Assembly: GCA_022647615.1 (NCBI GenBank) | Contig: JALCKZ010000001.1 | Span: forward strand, 1,538,178-1,602,177 | DNA: 64,000 nucleotides | Source of the DNA: Bacteroidales bacterium | GTDB lineage: Bacteria; Bacteroidota; Bacteroidia; Bacteroidales; UBA932 | Direction of reading: 5' to 3' | Part shown: piece after piece, positions 27,787 to 38,301 of the stretch | How positions within the stretch are numbered: position 1 is the stretch's first letter | Layout: each line of letters starts with the position of its first letter | Made by a program: the position numbers and the translations under genes | Notes under the pieces: model-generated | Seen by the model: the letters and a program-made list of their open reading frames with translations, nothing else | Database searches by the model: none | Told to the model about the DNA's origin: nothing

Positions 27787-29919
27787 GTGAAAAAAATCTC
27801 CTTTTTTACATTTGCTGTTTGCGCGGCGATGGTTTTATTGCCCTTGGAATCAGCTTTGTGTCAGAATAATCCGTATAAGATTGATGACGGCTTGTACAAG
27901 TATTATGATTTGTGCGTCAGAAATGTAAAGTCCCCCAAAGTTTTGTCGATGTCAGATACTCTCTTTAGAATGTCAAAGAAAAAGGGGGATGTTAAAGCTC
28001 AGTGTCTGGCTGCTAATCTAAAAGGGGAGTACTACTATTTCCAAAATGACCTAAGAAGTTTGCTTGCCGAGAGAACCAAAATTATAAATTTTGCAGTCAA
28101 AACTCCTTATAAGCAATATGTATTCGGCGTATGGAACAGAGTGATTGCCATGTATTTAATGAGAGGGGATGTTGCTACGGCCTTGGATGAAATTAAGAAA
28201 TTCCAAAAGGAGGCACTTGCTCTTAACGAGCCTTATGCAATAGGGCTTGCATATAAGCACTTAAGTGATGTCTATTTTTTGCAGGGAGATTATGAACAGT
28301 CTGTAAAAGAACTAAATAAAGCTATTGATTACGAGGCTGCAAACGGCAAGAAAAATGAATTATACACTTTGTATAATTCTGTAGGACATACATATTTGTA
28401 TTGGGGGAAGTATGATTTATCTGCCAAATACTTTAAGCTGGGGTTGCAAAATTCTCCTACTGAAATTGCAAAAGGTACTAATTATCTGCAACTTGCAAGA
28501 ATAGCTCTGCTTAACAAAGATCTAAAAGAGAGTGAACGATATTTTTCCCTTCTTAAAAATTGGGAGCGTTCTTATGCTTTGAATCCGGCAAGCCGCTTTA
28601 GCAAGTATGAATTTCTTATAGATTACTACGTCTCTTTGAAAGAGTATGATAAGGCATTTGTTTATTGCGATTCTTTGGAAGGTATTGGAAAGGATAAGTA
28701 TTTATCCAACATTTACGCAAAGATGGGAGATTATAAAAACGCGTATGATTCCTATTTAAAATTCAGCAAAGCAGAGAGGGAAACATTCAATGATAATCTT
28801 AAGTCAAACCTTGCGCAGTTTACAGCATATTATGATAATGAAAGATTTGAAAATGAGAAGAATAAGTTGGCTTTGAATAATTCCAGGCTTGCTTTGGAAA
28901 AGCTGGAAATAAAAGATAAGCTTCTTGCATCGGAGAAGGCCGGCAATGCGCTTGCGCTTTCTAACGCCAATCTTGAGTTAAGGAATAACCATCTTACTTT
29001 GCTTACCCAGAAATCCCAGGTGGAGAAGCAGAAGATGGAGGCAAACAGGCAACACCTTTTGGCTGTAAATGCTCAGCAGAAGGCGCGCAATATGAGGACA
29101 ATTATTATTATGATGGTGCTGGTATTCATAATATTACTTGGTTCCGCTCTTCTGTATGCTGCTCAAAGGCATGCAGCAGCAAAACGCTTGCTAGAGGAGG
29201 TTAAGAAGGGCAAGAGAGCTCAGGCTGAGGCTGAGCGTGCAAATGAAATGAAGTCGCGTTTCATTCAGAATATGAGCCATGAAATCAGAACGCCTTTAAA
29301 CGCTATAATTGGTTTTACAGATTTGTTGAATGATCCTTCATCTAACTTGCAGCAACCAGAAAAAGAGAACTTTACCAAGCTTGTACATGATAACGGCAAT
29401 TTGCTGGTTACGCTAATTAATGATGTACTTGATTTGTCCAAACTTGAGAGCGGCACGTATGAAATTAAATATGCAACCGCCAGCGCTTCAGAAATTTGCA
29501 AACATGCGACTGACTCTGTTATGGGACGTGTAGCGCCTGGGGTTAAAATGTTTTTTAAAGCTCCCGACAGTGATATCCTATTTAAGACAGATCCAAAAAG
29601 AGTTCTTCAAATCCTAATTAATTTACTTACAAATGCTTGCAAGTGCACGGAAAAAGGGAGCATAGAGCTTGCCTATCATGCTGATGAAAATAAAATATAT
29701 TTTTCTGTATCAGATACCGGATGCGGCATCCCTGCGGCGGATGCAGAAAAAATATTTGACAGATTTGAAAAACTGGATAAGTTTAAGCAGGGAACGGGGC
29801 TTGGATTAAACATTTGCAAACAGATAACAAAGTTGCTGCACGGCGACATTTATTTGGATACTTCATACACCGGGGGGGCGAGATTTGTATTTGAGCAACC
29901 TCTTAATAATGAGAGTTAA
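27787..29919 (+). CDS. TPR sensor histidine kinase, array member 1
   Basis: A 710-residue kinase starting at GTG. Signal peptide about 1-25 (after ALCQ). The exported part begins NPYKIDDGLYKYYDLC and holds about six tetratricopeptide repeats (roughly 50-345), then a Leu/Lys/Glu-rich coiled coil (about 350-432), one transmembrane helix (about 438-458), and a short linker. The DHp domain has FIQNMSHEIRTPLNAIIGF with His at about residue 498. The ATPase has NLLTNACKCT (N), DTGCGIP (G1), FDRFEKLDKFKQ (F) and GTGLGLNI (G2). There is no receiver domain and no regulator gene nearby. It is intact, and followed within 35 bases by a paralogue. Confidence 0.95.
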   Translation: MKKISFFTFAVCAAMVLLPLESALCQNNPYKIDDGLYKYYDLCVRNVKSPKVLSMSDTLFRMSKKKGDVKAQCLAANLKGEYYYFQNDLRSLLAERTKIINFAVKTPYKQYVFGVWNRVIAMYLMRGDVATALDEIKKFQKEALALNEPYAIGLAYKHLSDVYFLQGDYEQSVKELNKAIDYEAANGKKNELYTLYNSVGHTYLYWGKYDLSAKYFKLGLQNSPTEIAKGTNYLQLARIALLNKDLKESERYFSLLKNWERSYALNPASRFSKYEFLIDYYVSLKEYDKAFVYCDSLEGIGKDKYLSNIYAKMGDYKNAYDSYLKFSKAERETFNDNLKSNLAQFTAYYDNERFENEKNKLALNNSRLALEKLEIKDKLLASEKAGNALALSNANLELRNNHLTLLTQKSQVEKQKMEANRQHLLAVNAQQKARNMRTIIIMMVLVFIILLGSALLYAAQRHAAAKRLLEEVKKGKRAQAEAERANEMKSRFIQNMSHEIRTPLNAIIGFTDLLNDPSSNLQQPEKENFTKLVHDNGNLLVTLINDVLDLSKLESGTYEIKYATASASEICKHATDSVMGRVAPGVKMFFKAPDSDILFKTDPKRVLQILINLLTNACKCTEKGSIELAYHADENKIYFSVSDTGCGIPAADAEKIFDRFEKLDKFKQGTGLGLNICKQITKLLHGDIYLDTSYTGGARFVFEQPLNNES

Positions 29920-29954
29920 CAATTATTTTTTGTAAATTAGCGGCATAAAACAAA

Positions 29955-32171
29955 GTGTTGGTTAACATTCATCTATCGAGAGTTTGTTTCGTACCTCAAA
30001 GAAGGCATTTTGCGAGAATATTTGTTCTTGCCTCTTTTTTTGTTTTTATACCATTAACAAATCTTTTTTGCCAGACCAATCCATTCAAAATTGACGATGG
30101 ACTTTATGCCTATTATTCCAAATGCTTTGACAATATAAAGTCAGACAGGGTGCTGCAAATGGCAGATACTCTGTTCAATATGTCAAAGAAAAAGAAGGAT
30201 GTTAAAGCTCAGTGTCTTGCGCTTAACTTAAAGGGGGAGCATTATTATTATGTCTGGGATATTGACAACTTGCTGAAAGAGAAGGAAAAAATAGGGAATT
30301 TTGCAAGGAAGACTCCTTATACGCAGTATGTGTTTTCTATTTGGAATCGCGTGATAAACTACTATTTGTCATCTGGTTCAATGTCTAAGGCCATGGATGA
30401 AATGCGCGCATATCAAAAAGAGGCGTTGCGGCTTAACGACAGATACGGCATAGGCAATTCATATAAAAAGATAAGTGATACTTATATAGCGCTGGATAAC
30501 TATGATTTAGCGCTGGAGGAGCTGCAAAAGGGCGCCGAATATTTTAAGGCTCATAATTTGTCCGTAGAGCTGGATAACATATATGCTTCCATGGGTAACG
30601 TGTATCTCCTAAGCGGCAAACCCGAGCTATCAATAAAATATTATAATGAGGCTTTGTCCATTACTCCGGTTGAAAGCACAAAGGGCCCTTATTATCTTGC
30701 GCTTGCAAGGGCAAATCTCCAGCAGAACAACTTGATTGAAACAGAACGTTATATGAAATTGGCTCAAGAGTGGGAGAAACACCACAAAATGACTGTTCTA
30801 AATAATTCCGTTAAGTTCAAGTTATATTGTGAATACTATATCAAAGACGGAGAGCTAAACAAGGCGCTTCAATACACAGATTCAATTCCGGAATTGAATG
30901 CATACAAGTATAAGACAGAGATATATGAGAAGATGGGAGATTATAAAAACGCCTATCTTCTTTATTGCAGATATGCAGAGCAGGAGAAAAACAAGATTAA
31001 TGAAAACTCCAGAAGAAGCTTGTCTGAATACACGGCGATGTATGATAAGGAGAGGGTGGAAAATGAGAAAAATGCTCTTGCGCTAAAGAATTCTCAGCTT
31101 GCTCTGGAACAGCTGAAAACCAAGGATATGCTGCTTGCGGCAGAGAAGGCGGGAAACCTTCTTGCGCTCTCTAATACAAAGCTTGAATTAAAAAATAAAA
31201 ACCTTGCATTGAAAACACAAAAGGCTGAGGTTGAAAAGCAAAAAGCCGATGCAAGCAGGCAGAGAGCTATTAGTGCAAATGCCCGCCAGCATGCCCGCAA
31301 TATCAGACGTTTTTCAGCAATTTTGATTCTGTTTTTTATTATGCTGTCGGGAGCTGCATTTGCATATGCTTCTCAGCGACAGAGGGCTGCTGTTAAGCTG
31401 AAAGGAGAAGTTGATAAGGTGAAGAGAGCCAGAGAGGAGGCGGACAGAGCAAGAGAAGCGGCAGAAAAATCTCAGAAAGAGGCGGAGGATGCAAACAAGA
31501 TGAAGTCTCTGTTTATTCAGAATATGAGCCATGAAATAAGGACTCCTTTAAATGCAATAATTGGTTTTACAGACTTGATGAACGATTCTTCTTCTCAACT
31601 TGACAGTGCTGATAAAGAGCAGTTTAGAAGATTAATCCACGATAACGGCAACTTGCTTACAACCCTCATCAATGACATCTTGGACCTTTCCAAGCTGGAG
31701 AGCGGAACGTACGATATACATATAGAATCTCTAAGTGCGCTCAATGTGTGCAAAAATGCTGTTGCTTCTGTTCAGAGCAGGGTTAAGAAAAATGTGAAAT
31801 TAATCTTTGATCCTGCTGCGGGCAATATCGCTTTTGACTCTGATCCGCAGAGAGTTTTGCAGGTATTAACAAATCTTCTTACAAATGCCTGCAAGTGTAC
31901 TGATAATGGGAGCATTACACTTTCCTACAAAAAGATTGACGATAACATATCATTCTCTGTGACAGATACCGGATGCGGTGTCCCGGCGGAAGATGCGGAG
32001 AAAATATTTGACCGGTTTGAGAAACTGGATAAGTTTAAGCAGGGTACCGGATTGGGACTAAATATTTGCCGCCAGATTGCCACTTTGCTAAAAGGTAAAA
32101 TTTATGTAGATACCTCATATACAGGTGGTGCGCGTTTTATATTTGAGCAACCTATACATCAGGCGAGCTAA
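29955..32171 (+). CDS. TPR sensor histidine kinase, array member 2
   Basis: A 738-residue paralogue of member 1 with the same order: signal sequence (unusually long, about 1-45, so the GTG start is uncertain), mature start NPFKIDDGLYAYYSKC, TPRs, coiled coil, one transmembrane helix (about 453-473), a longer Arg/Glu/Ala-rich linker (about 480-515), then SHEIRTPLNAI with His at about 526, NLLTNACKCT, DTGCGVP and GTGLGLNICRQ. Intact. The last 183 bases before the stop (31988-32170) are identical to the same part of member 3. A nonamer copy lies at 31344 in the transmembrane coding region. Confidence 0.95.
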   Translation: MLVNIHLSRVCFVPQRRHFARIFVLASFFVFIPLTNLFCQTNPFKIDDGLYAYYSKCFDNIKSDRVLQMADTLFNMSKKKKDVKAQCLALNLKGEHYYYVWDIDNLLKEKEKIGNFARKTPYTQYVFSIWNRVINYYLSSGSMSKAMDEMRAYQKEALRLNDRYGIGNSYKKISDTYIALDNYDLALEELQKGAEYFKAHNLSVELDNIYASMGNVYLLSGKPELSIKYYNEALSITPVESTKGPYYLALARANLQQNNLIETERYMKLAQEWEKHHKMTVLNNSVKFKLYCEYYIKDGELNKALQYTDSIPELNAYKYKTEIYEKMGDYKNAYLLYCRYAEQEKNKINENSRRSLSEYTAMYDKERVENEKNALALKNSQLALEQLKTKDMLLAAEKAGNLLALSNTKLELKNKNLALKTQKAEVEKQKADASRQRAISANARQHARNIRRFSAILILFFIMLSGAAFAYASQRQRAAVKLKGEVDKVKRAREEADRAREAAEKSQKEAEDANKMKSLFIQNMSHEIRTPLNAIIGFTDLMNDSSSQLDSADKEQFRRLIHDNGNLLTTLINDILDLSKLESGTYDIHIESLSALNVCKNAVASVQSRVKKNVKLIFDPAAGNIAFDSDPQRVLQVLTNLLTNACKCTDNGSITLSYKKIDDNISFSVTDTGCGVPAEDAEKIFDRFEKLDKFKQGTGLGLNICRQIATLLKGKIYVDTSYTGGARFIFEQPIHQAS

Positions 32172-32177
32172 CGGGTT

Positions 32178-34382
32178 ATGCATTTTTTTAGTAAATACTC
32201 TTTCACCTTTATGGTAGGTCTTGCAAAGATATTTGTCATTGCAGGTGTGCTGCTGTCTTTATCATCTCAATCTGCTTTCTCTCAAAACAATCCATATAAA
32301 ATAGATGACGAGCTTTACAAGTATTATGATAAGTGCATGAGAAATATTAATTCTCCTGTGGTTCTAAAAATGTCTGATACTATGTTCAATATGGCCAAGG
32401 CAAAGGGAGATGTCAAGGCGCAGTGCCTTGCTTTGAATGCAAGAGGCGAGCATTTTTATTATATAAATGATATTAAGAATTTGCTCATAGAAAAAGATAG
32501 AGTTGGAAACTTTGCGCGCAAGACTCCTTATACTCAGTACGTTTTTTCTATTTGGAATAAAGTCATAAACTACTATTTGACCGTTAATAATATTTCAAAA
32601 GCAATGGAGGAGGTGAGGCTTTATCAGAAAGAGGCATTGCAATTGGATAATGCGTACGGCATAGGCAATTCATATAAAAAATTGAGCGATCTTTATCTCA
32701 TTATCGGAGATTTTGATACGGCCATAGACGAGCTTAAGAAAGCGGAAGATTACTATAATTCAGTCAACCTTAAGAAAGAACTCTACAACATATATGCTGC
32801 CTTAGGCAATATCTATCTGAGTACCAATAAGTACGATGAGTCTATAAAGTATTATTCTCTGGCAGTTGAAACCTCTCCTTCTGAGGCTCCGAAAGGACCG
32901 TTTTATCTATCTCTTGCTAGAAATTATATCTCCACCGGAGATTTGCAAAAAGCAAAACATTATATGCAGCTGACTGAAGAGTGGGCAAAAAAGTATAAAA
33001 TGTCTCAAGTGCATTTTATGACAAAGTGCAAACTCTACACGGAGTACTATATGAGAATGGGTGATTATCAGAAGGCTATGAAGTATGCAGACTCTTTGCC
33101 GGAAAACAATTCATATATTTTTAAATCAGATTTGTATGAGAAGATGGGAGACTATAAAAATGCCTATAAGTATTTTCTCAAATATGATGCTATTGAGAAA
33201 CAGTACTTGGATATAACATCTAGAAATAATCTTGCACAATATACTGCGCTGTATGATAAGGAGAGAGTAGAAAATGAGAAGAATGTGCTGGCATTGAAGA
33301 ATTCTCAACTTGCTCTGGACCAGTTACGTACAAAAGACAGACTGCTTGCTGCCGAGAAAGCCGGGAATGTTCTGGCTCTTTCCAATACAAAATTGGAATT
33401 GAGCAATAAAACTCTTGCTTTAAAGAACCAGCAGATTGAGGCGGCAAAACAAAAAGCGGAGGCAAGCCGTCAGCGTTTGATTGGAATTAATTTGAAGCAG
33501 CATGCAAGTTCTCAAAGGAACTTGGCAATAGTCCTGATTATAATATTTATGATACTGTCTGGAGTAGCAATAGCCTATGCTCTTCAGAGACAGAGAACTG
33601 CAAGGAAATTACATGAAGAAGTCGACAATGTAAAGAAGAGCCAGAGAGGAGGCGGACAGAGCAAGAGAGGCGGCAGAAAAATCTCAGAAGGAGGCGGAGA
33701 ATGCAAACAAGATGAAGTCTCTGTTTATTCAGAATATGAGTCATGAAATCAGAACTCCTTTAAATGCAATAATTGGTTTTACAGACTTGATGAATGACCC
33801 TTCTTCCGAACTTGACAATGCTGATAAAGAGCAGTTTAGAGCGCTTATCCATGATAACGGCAATTTGCTTACAACCCTCATCAATGACATCTTGGACCTT
33901 TCTAAGCTGGAGAGCGGGACGTACGATATTCATCTGACATCTTTGAGTGCATCAACTTTGTGCAAGAATGCTGTTGCTTCTGTTCAAAGCAGAGTGAAGA
34001 AGGGAGTAAAATTGTTTTTTGATTCCGGAGGCTATGATATCATCTTTAATTCAGATCCTCAGAGAGTTTGCAGGTTTTAACAAATCTCCTGACCAATGCC
34101 TGCAAGTGCACTGAAAGCGGAAGCATAATGCTTTCATACAAAAAGATAGGCGATAACATATCATTTTCTGTGACAGACACCGGATGCGGTGTCCCGGTGG
34201 AAGATGCGGAGAAAATATTTGACCGGTTTGAGAAACTGGATAAGTTTAAGCAGGGTACCGGATTGGGACTAAATATTTGCCGCCAGATTGCCACTTTGCT
34301 AAAAGGTAAAATTTATGTAGATACCTCATATACAGGTGGTGCGCGTTTTATATTTGAGCAACCTATACATCAGGCGAGCTAG
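32178..34382 (+). pseudogene. TPR sensor histidine kinase, array member 3, two compensating frameshifts
   Basis: Starts at ATG 32178 and is normal up to about residue 485 (signal peptide, NPYKIDDELYKYYDKC, TPRs, coiled coil, one helix). An extra A near 33635-33642 (AAGAAGAGCC against AAGAGAGCC in member 2) throws the linker out of frame and the reading stops at 33746. The true frame continues from 33712 (KSLFIQNMSHEIRTPLNAII) to 34070. There a T run of three where four are expected (GTTTGCAGG against GTTTTGCAGG) shifts it back, and the ATPase ends at 34382. Both halves stay well conserved, so the breaks are recent or are errors. As written, the product would be a sensor without kinase activity. 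Confidence 0.88.
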
Positions 34383-34390
34383 AAAAGATT

Positions 34391-36609
34391 ATGTGTTTAT
34401 TGAATAAATGCACAATTAATTTGTTGAAAAAAACTGTGAGAATTTTTATCCTTGCAGCTGTGCTTTTATCCTCTTCTGCTCTATCCGTCTTTAGTCAAAC
34501 TAACCCTTTTAAAATAAATGATGAACTGTATCGTTATTACTGCAAGTGCTTAAAATACACACGCAATAACGTAGTACTTAACATGTCGGATACTCTCTTC
34601 AACATGGCAAAAAATAAGAAAGATGTAAAGGCGCAATGCCTTGCCTTGCATCTGAAGGGCGAGTATTATTTTAATATTAATGATGTCCCTAATCTTATTA
34701 AATCCAAAGACCGGCTGGAAAAGTTTGCCGTCAGCACTCCATACAAGCAATATATTTTTTCTTTGTGGAACAGAATCATAGTGCGCTATTTGAATAATAG
34801 TCAGTATAGTAATGCGCTGGAGGAACTTAAGAAATATCAAAAAGAGGCGCTGCGCCTTAATGATTCTTACGGCATTGGAAATGCTTATGTTGAACTTGGA
34901 AATCTTTATTTGAGCCAGGGTAATAAGGAACAGGGACTTAAGGAGATGAACAATGCTGTGGCTTATTATAAGGCGAATGGAAAATCTCAAGATGTTAATT
35001 ATGTCTACTCGGATATAGGAAACATATATCTTGCAAAAAATAATTTGGATTCAGCCAAAAAGTATTATCTGCTCTCTTTGGGCGTTACTGCCAGCGAGCA
35101 ATCAAAAGGTCCTCAATATCTGCAACTTGCCAGAATATATCAAAGATGCGGAGATATGAAAGAGGCGATGCAATATATGCGGATGCTTAATGATTGGGAG
35201 AAAAAATATGCTCTTTCCAGCGTGAGCCGCATAAACAAATTCAGGTTTTACAGTGATTATTATTTTAATTTAAAGGACTATAATAAATCCATTGCTTATT
35301 GTGATTCAGTCAATAATTTTCATAAGTATCTTTTTAAATCAAGCATATATGAAAAGATGGGTGACTATAAGAATGCCTTTGAAAATTATAAAAGTTTTAG
35401 CAAGGAAGAGGGACTTGATTTGAGTGCCGCGCAGAAGGATGAACTTGCCAAATATACTGCGCTCTATGATAAGGAACGTGTAGAAAATGAGAAAAATGTT
35501 CTGGCACTTAAAAATTCGCAACTCGCATTGGATCAGCTGCGTATAAAGGACAAGCTCCTTGCTGCGGAGAAGGATGGAAATGCGCTGGCGCTCTACAATA
35601 CTAAATTGGAATTGAACAATAAAACTCTTGCTTTAAAGAACCAGCAATTTGAGGCGGCAAAACAAAAAGCAGAGGCAAGCCGTCAGCATTTGATTGGAAT
35701 TAATCTTAAGCAGCATGCAAATTCTCAGAGAAATTTGGCGATAGTTCTTGTTATAATATTTATGATACTGTCTGGAGTAACAGTTGCTTATGCTCTTCAG
35801 CGACAGAGAACTGCAAGGATATTGAAAAAAGAGGTGGATAATGCAAAGAGGGCGCGTGATGATGCGGACAGGGAGCGCATTATTGCTGAAAAGGCAAAGA
35901 AAGAGGCTGAGAAAGCAAATAAGATGAAGTCTTTGTTTATTCAGAATATGAGTCATGAAATTAGAACGCCTTTAAATGCAATCATAGGTTTTACTGATTT
36001 GATGAATGATCCTGAATCTGATCTTAAAAATTCTGAGAAAGAGGAATTTACCAAGCTGGTCCACCAAAACGGAACGCTCCTTGCAACTTTAATAAATGAC
36101 ATTCTGGATTTGTCAAAATTGGAGAGCGGCACGTATGAGATAAAGAGAGTTAATGCAAGTGCGCTGGAAATTTGCAGGCAGGCTGCAGCATCTGTAATGA
36201 GCAGAACTAGAAATGATGTTGTGCTATCTTTTGATTCTAATGTGAAGAATGTGACTTTTGAGACAGATCCTCAAAGGGTAGCGCAAGTTTGATTAATCTT
36301 CTTACAAATGCTTGCAAATGTACGGAGCACGGCAGTATAAAACTTGCTTATGTTACTGATAATCAAAATATTTATTTTTCTGTAACTGATACCGGATGCG
36401 GCGTTCCCGTGAAAGATGCGGAGAGAATATTTGACCGGTTTGAGAAACTGGATAAGTTTAAGCAGGGTACCGGATTGGGCTTAAATATTTGCAGGCAGAT
36501 AGCAAATTTGCTTGGCGGAAAAATATATGTTGATACGTCTTATGCGGGAGGGGCCAGGTTTGTCTTTGAACATCCGCTTGAGCAGCAAAAAAAGAGTGCG
36601 CAAAAATAA
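34391..36609 (+). pseudogene. TPR sensor histidine kinase, array member 4, one frameshift
   Basis: Follows member 3 by 8 bases. Normal signal peptide, mature start NPFKINDELYRYYCKC, TPRs, coiled coil, helix, and SHEIRTPLNAI with His at about 522. The frame ends at TGA 36290-36292 inside the ATPase, just before the N box. One T is missing (GTTTGATTAAT where GTTTTGATTAAT would be in frame). The rest, NLLTNACKCT, DTGCGVP, FDRFEKLDKFKQ, GTGLGLNICRQ, runs on in the next frame to 36609. The site corresponds within a few residues to the second break in member 3. As written, ATP binding would be lost. Confidence 0.88.
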
Positions 36610-36657
36610 GGCAGAATTTATTAATGGTCATTTATTTTAGTAAATTCACATCTACAT

Positions 36658-38274
36658 ATGAAACTAATTAAGTCTTACAATAGATTAATATTTCTTGCGG
36701 CAGCATTGTGCGGCATGGTAATGTCACAGCCGGTTAGCTCTCAGAATGTTACCGATTCTTTGAATTTACATGCCGTCCATAATTACCATGATGCGATAAC
36801 CGAACCCGGGAGAGAATTTAGGGGTGCCTGGATTCATACTGTTGGTAACGGAGAGTATAAAAACATGACAACAGCACAGATGAAGCAGCATTTTATTTCA
36901 TTGCTTGACTCTCTTAAGTCCGTAAATATCAACGCAGTAATCTTTCAGGTAAGGCCGCAGGCAGATGCTTTTTATAAAAGCAAGCTGGAGCCATGGAGCC
37001 GTTATATTACGGGTCAGCAAGGTGTTGCGCCCAAACCGGCTTGGGACCCGCTGGAGTTTATGGTCAAGGAGTGTCACAAGAGGGGAATGGAATTGCATGC
37101 GTGGTTCAATCCTTACCGTGTTGCTTCTAATGAGCAGCAGATTAAGACATTAGCAAAGACTCACTTATATTACAAGAAGCCGTATTTGTTTGTTAAGTAC
37201 GGCAGATTGCTTGTCTTTGACCCGGGCGAGCCTGAGGCCAGGGAGTGGATAATCAAGGTGATTTCTGATGTCGTAAAACGCTATGACATAGACGCTGTTC
37301 ACTTTGATGATTATTTTTATCCATATAAAGATTATGATAAAGCGGGGAATGAACTTCCTTTTCCCGACAGCTTGTCTTTTGCAAAATATGCTGAGAAAGA
37401 CGGCTTTACAGCTGAGCAGCGGAATGACTGGAGGCGCAATAATGTTACTCTGCTTGTTAAAGATTTGGACAGCGTAATTAAAGCGATAAAGCCTTGGGTT
37501 AAATTTGGAATCAGTCCGTTTGGAGTATGGCGCAATATTGCAAATGATCCAACCGGTTCTCAAACTCAGGCCGGCGTACAAAATTATGATGACCTCTATG
37601 CCGATATAAAGCTCTGGGTTAAAAACAATTGGATTGATTATAATGTTCCGCAGCTTTATTGGGATATTGGTCACCCTAAGGCAGATTTTGAAACTCTTAT
37701 TAATTGGTGGAGCCAAAATAATTATGGAGAGAATTTGTACATAGGGGAGGACATTGCCCAGACTGTTAAAGTAAAAAGTCGCAAAGTCTCCGGAGAATTT
37801 GAAAATCAGTTGCCTAGGAAGATGGAACTTGTAAGGGCAAATCCAAATGTACATGGGAATGTTTGGTGGCCTGGCTATACTATCCCTGATAATCCCAATG
37901 GTTTTACTGATTCTTTAAGAAAATATCAGGCTCATATTGCATTGATGCCGCCGTATAAACATATTGATACTCTGGCTCCTGCGCCAATTGAAAAAGTCTC
38001 TGCAAGCAGAAGCGGCGGAAAACTTAAAATAAGCTGGAAGGCTCATCATACTGCAGATGAAATGCAGAGAGCTGTATATTTCTGCGTCTACCTGAATGAT
38101 GATATTTATCCCTCTGTAATTACCCAAAATTTGTTTTATGAAATTGAACAAGATGGAGGTAATTCAAATACGGCTGCGGACGGCAAAACATCACGGCCTG
38201 TTGAAAAAATAAGAATTACCGCTCTTGACAGGTTGCAAAATGAAAGCTTTGAAAAAATATTAATAATCAAATAG
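36658..38274 (+). CDS. Glycoside hydrolase-like protein, GHL10 family (YngK-like)
   Basis: A 538-residue exported protein. Signal peptide about 1-29 (after PVSS). The GHL10 (family 10-like) barrel covers about 45-400: EFRGAWIHTVGN, VNINAVIFQVRPQADAFY, KECHKRGMELHAWFNPYR, AVHFDDYFYPY (likely acidic residues of the active site), WVKFGISPFGVWRN and VPQLYWDIGH. A fibronectin type III-like domain appears C-terminal (about 440-535, PAPIEKVSASRSGGKLKISW). Such proteins are thought to act on peptidoglycan or other glycans outside the cytoplasmic membrane; substrate not shown here. It is flanked by TPR kinases. Confidence 0.9.
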   Translation: MKLIKSYNRLIFLAAALCGMVMSQPVSSQNVTDSLNLHAVHNYHDAITEPGREFRGAWIHTVGNGEYKNMTTAQMKQHFISLLDSLKSVNINAVIFQVRPQADAFYKSKLEPWSRYITGQQGVAPKPAWDPLEFMVKECHKRGMELHAWFNPYRVASNEQQIKTLAKTHLYYKKPYLFVKYGRLLVFDPGEPEAREWIIKVISDVVKRYDIDAVHFDDYFYPYKDYDKAGNELPFPDSLSFAKYAEKDGFTAEQRNDWRRNNVTLLVKDLDSVIKAIKPWVKFGISPFGVWRNIANDPTGSQTQAGVQNYDDLYADIKLWVKNNWIDYNVPQLYWDIGHPKADFETLINWWSQNNYGENLYIGEDIAQTVKVKSRKVSGEFENQLPRKMELVRANPNVHGNVWWPGYTIPDNPNGFTDSLRKYQAHIALMPPYKHIDTLAPAPIEKVSASRSGGKLKISWKAHHTADEMQRAVYFCVYLNDDIYPSVITQNLFYEIEQDGGNSNTAADGKTSRPVEKIRITALDRLQNESFEKILIIK

Positions 38275-38301
38275 TTATTTAATACAAAAACTGTCGGGAA
38301 T

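Noticed and set aside
34060..36295. Programmed ribosomal frameshifting to join the halves of kinase members 3 and 4
   Set aside because: No slippery heptamer or downstream structure is seen at GTTTG, and intact paralogues show simple one-base differences. Indel or error is more economical.
37165..37854. A 229-codon open frame antisense to the GHL10 gene
   Set aside because: Shadow of a strongly supported coding sequence; composition rich in Ile/Lys/Arg and no domain.
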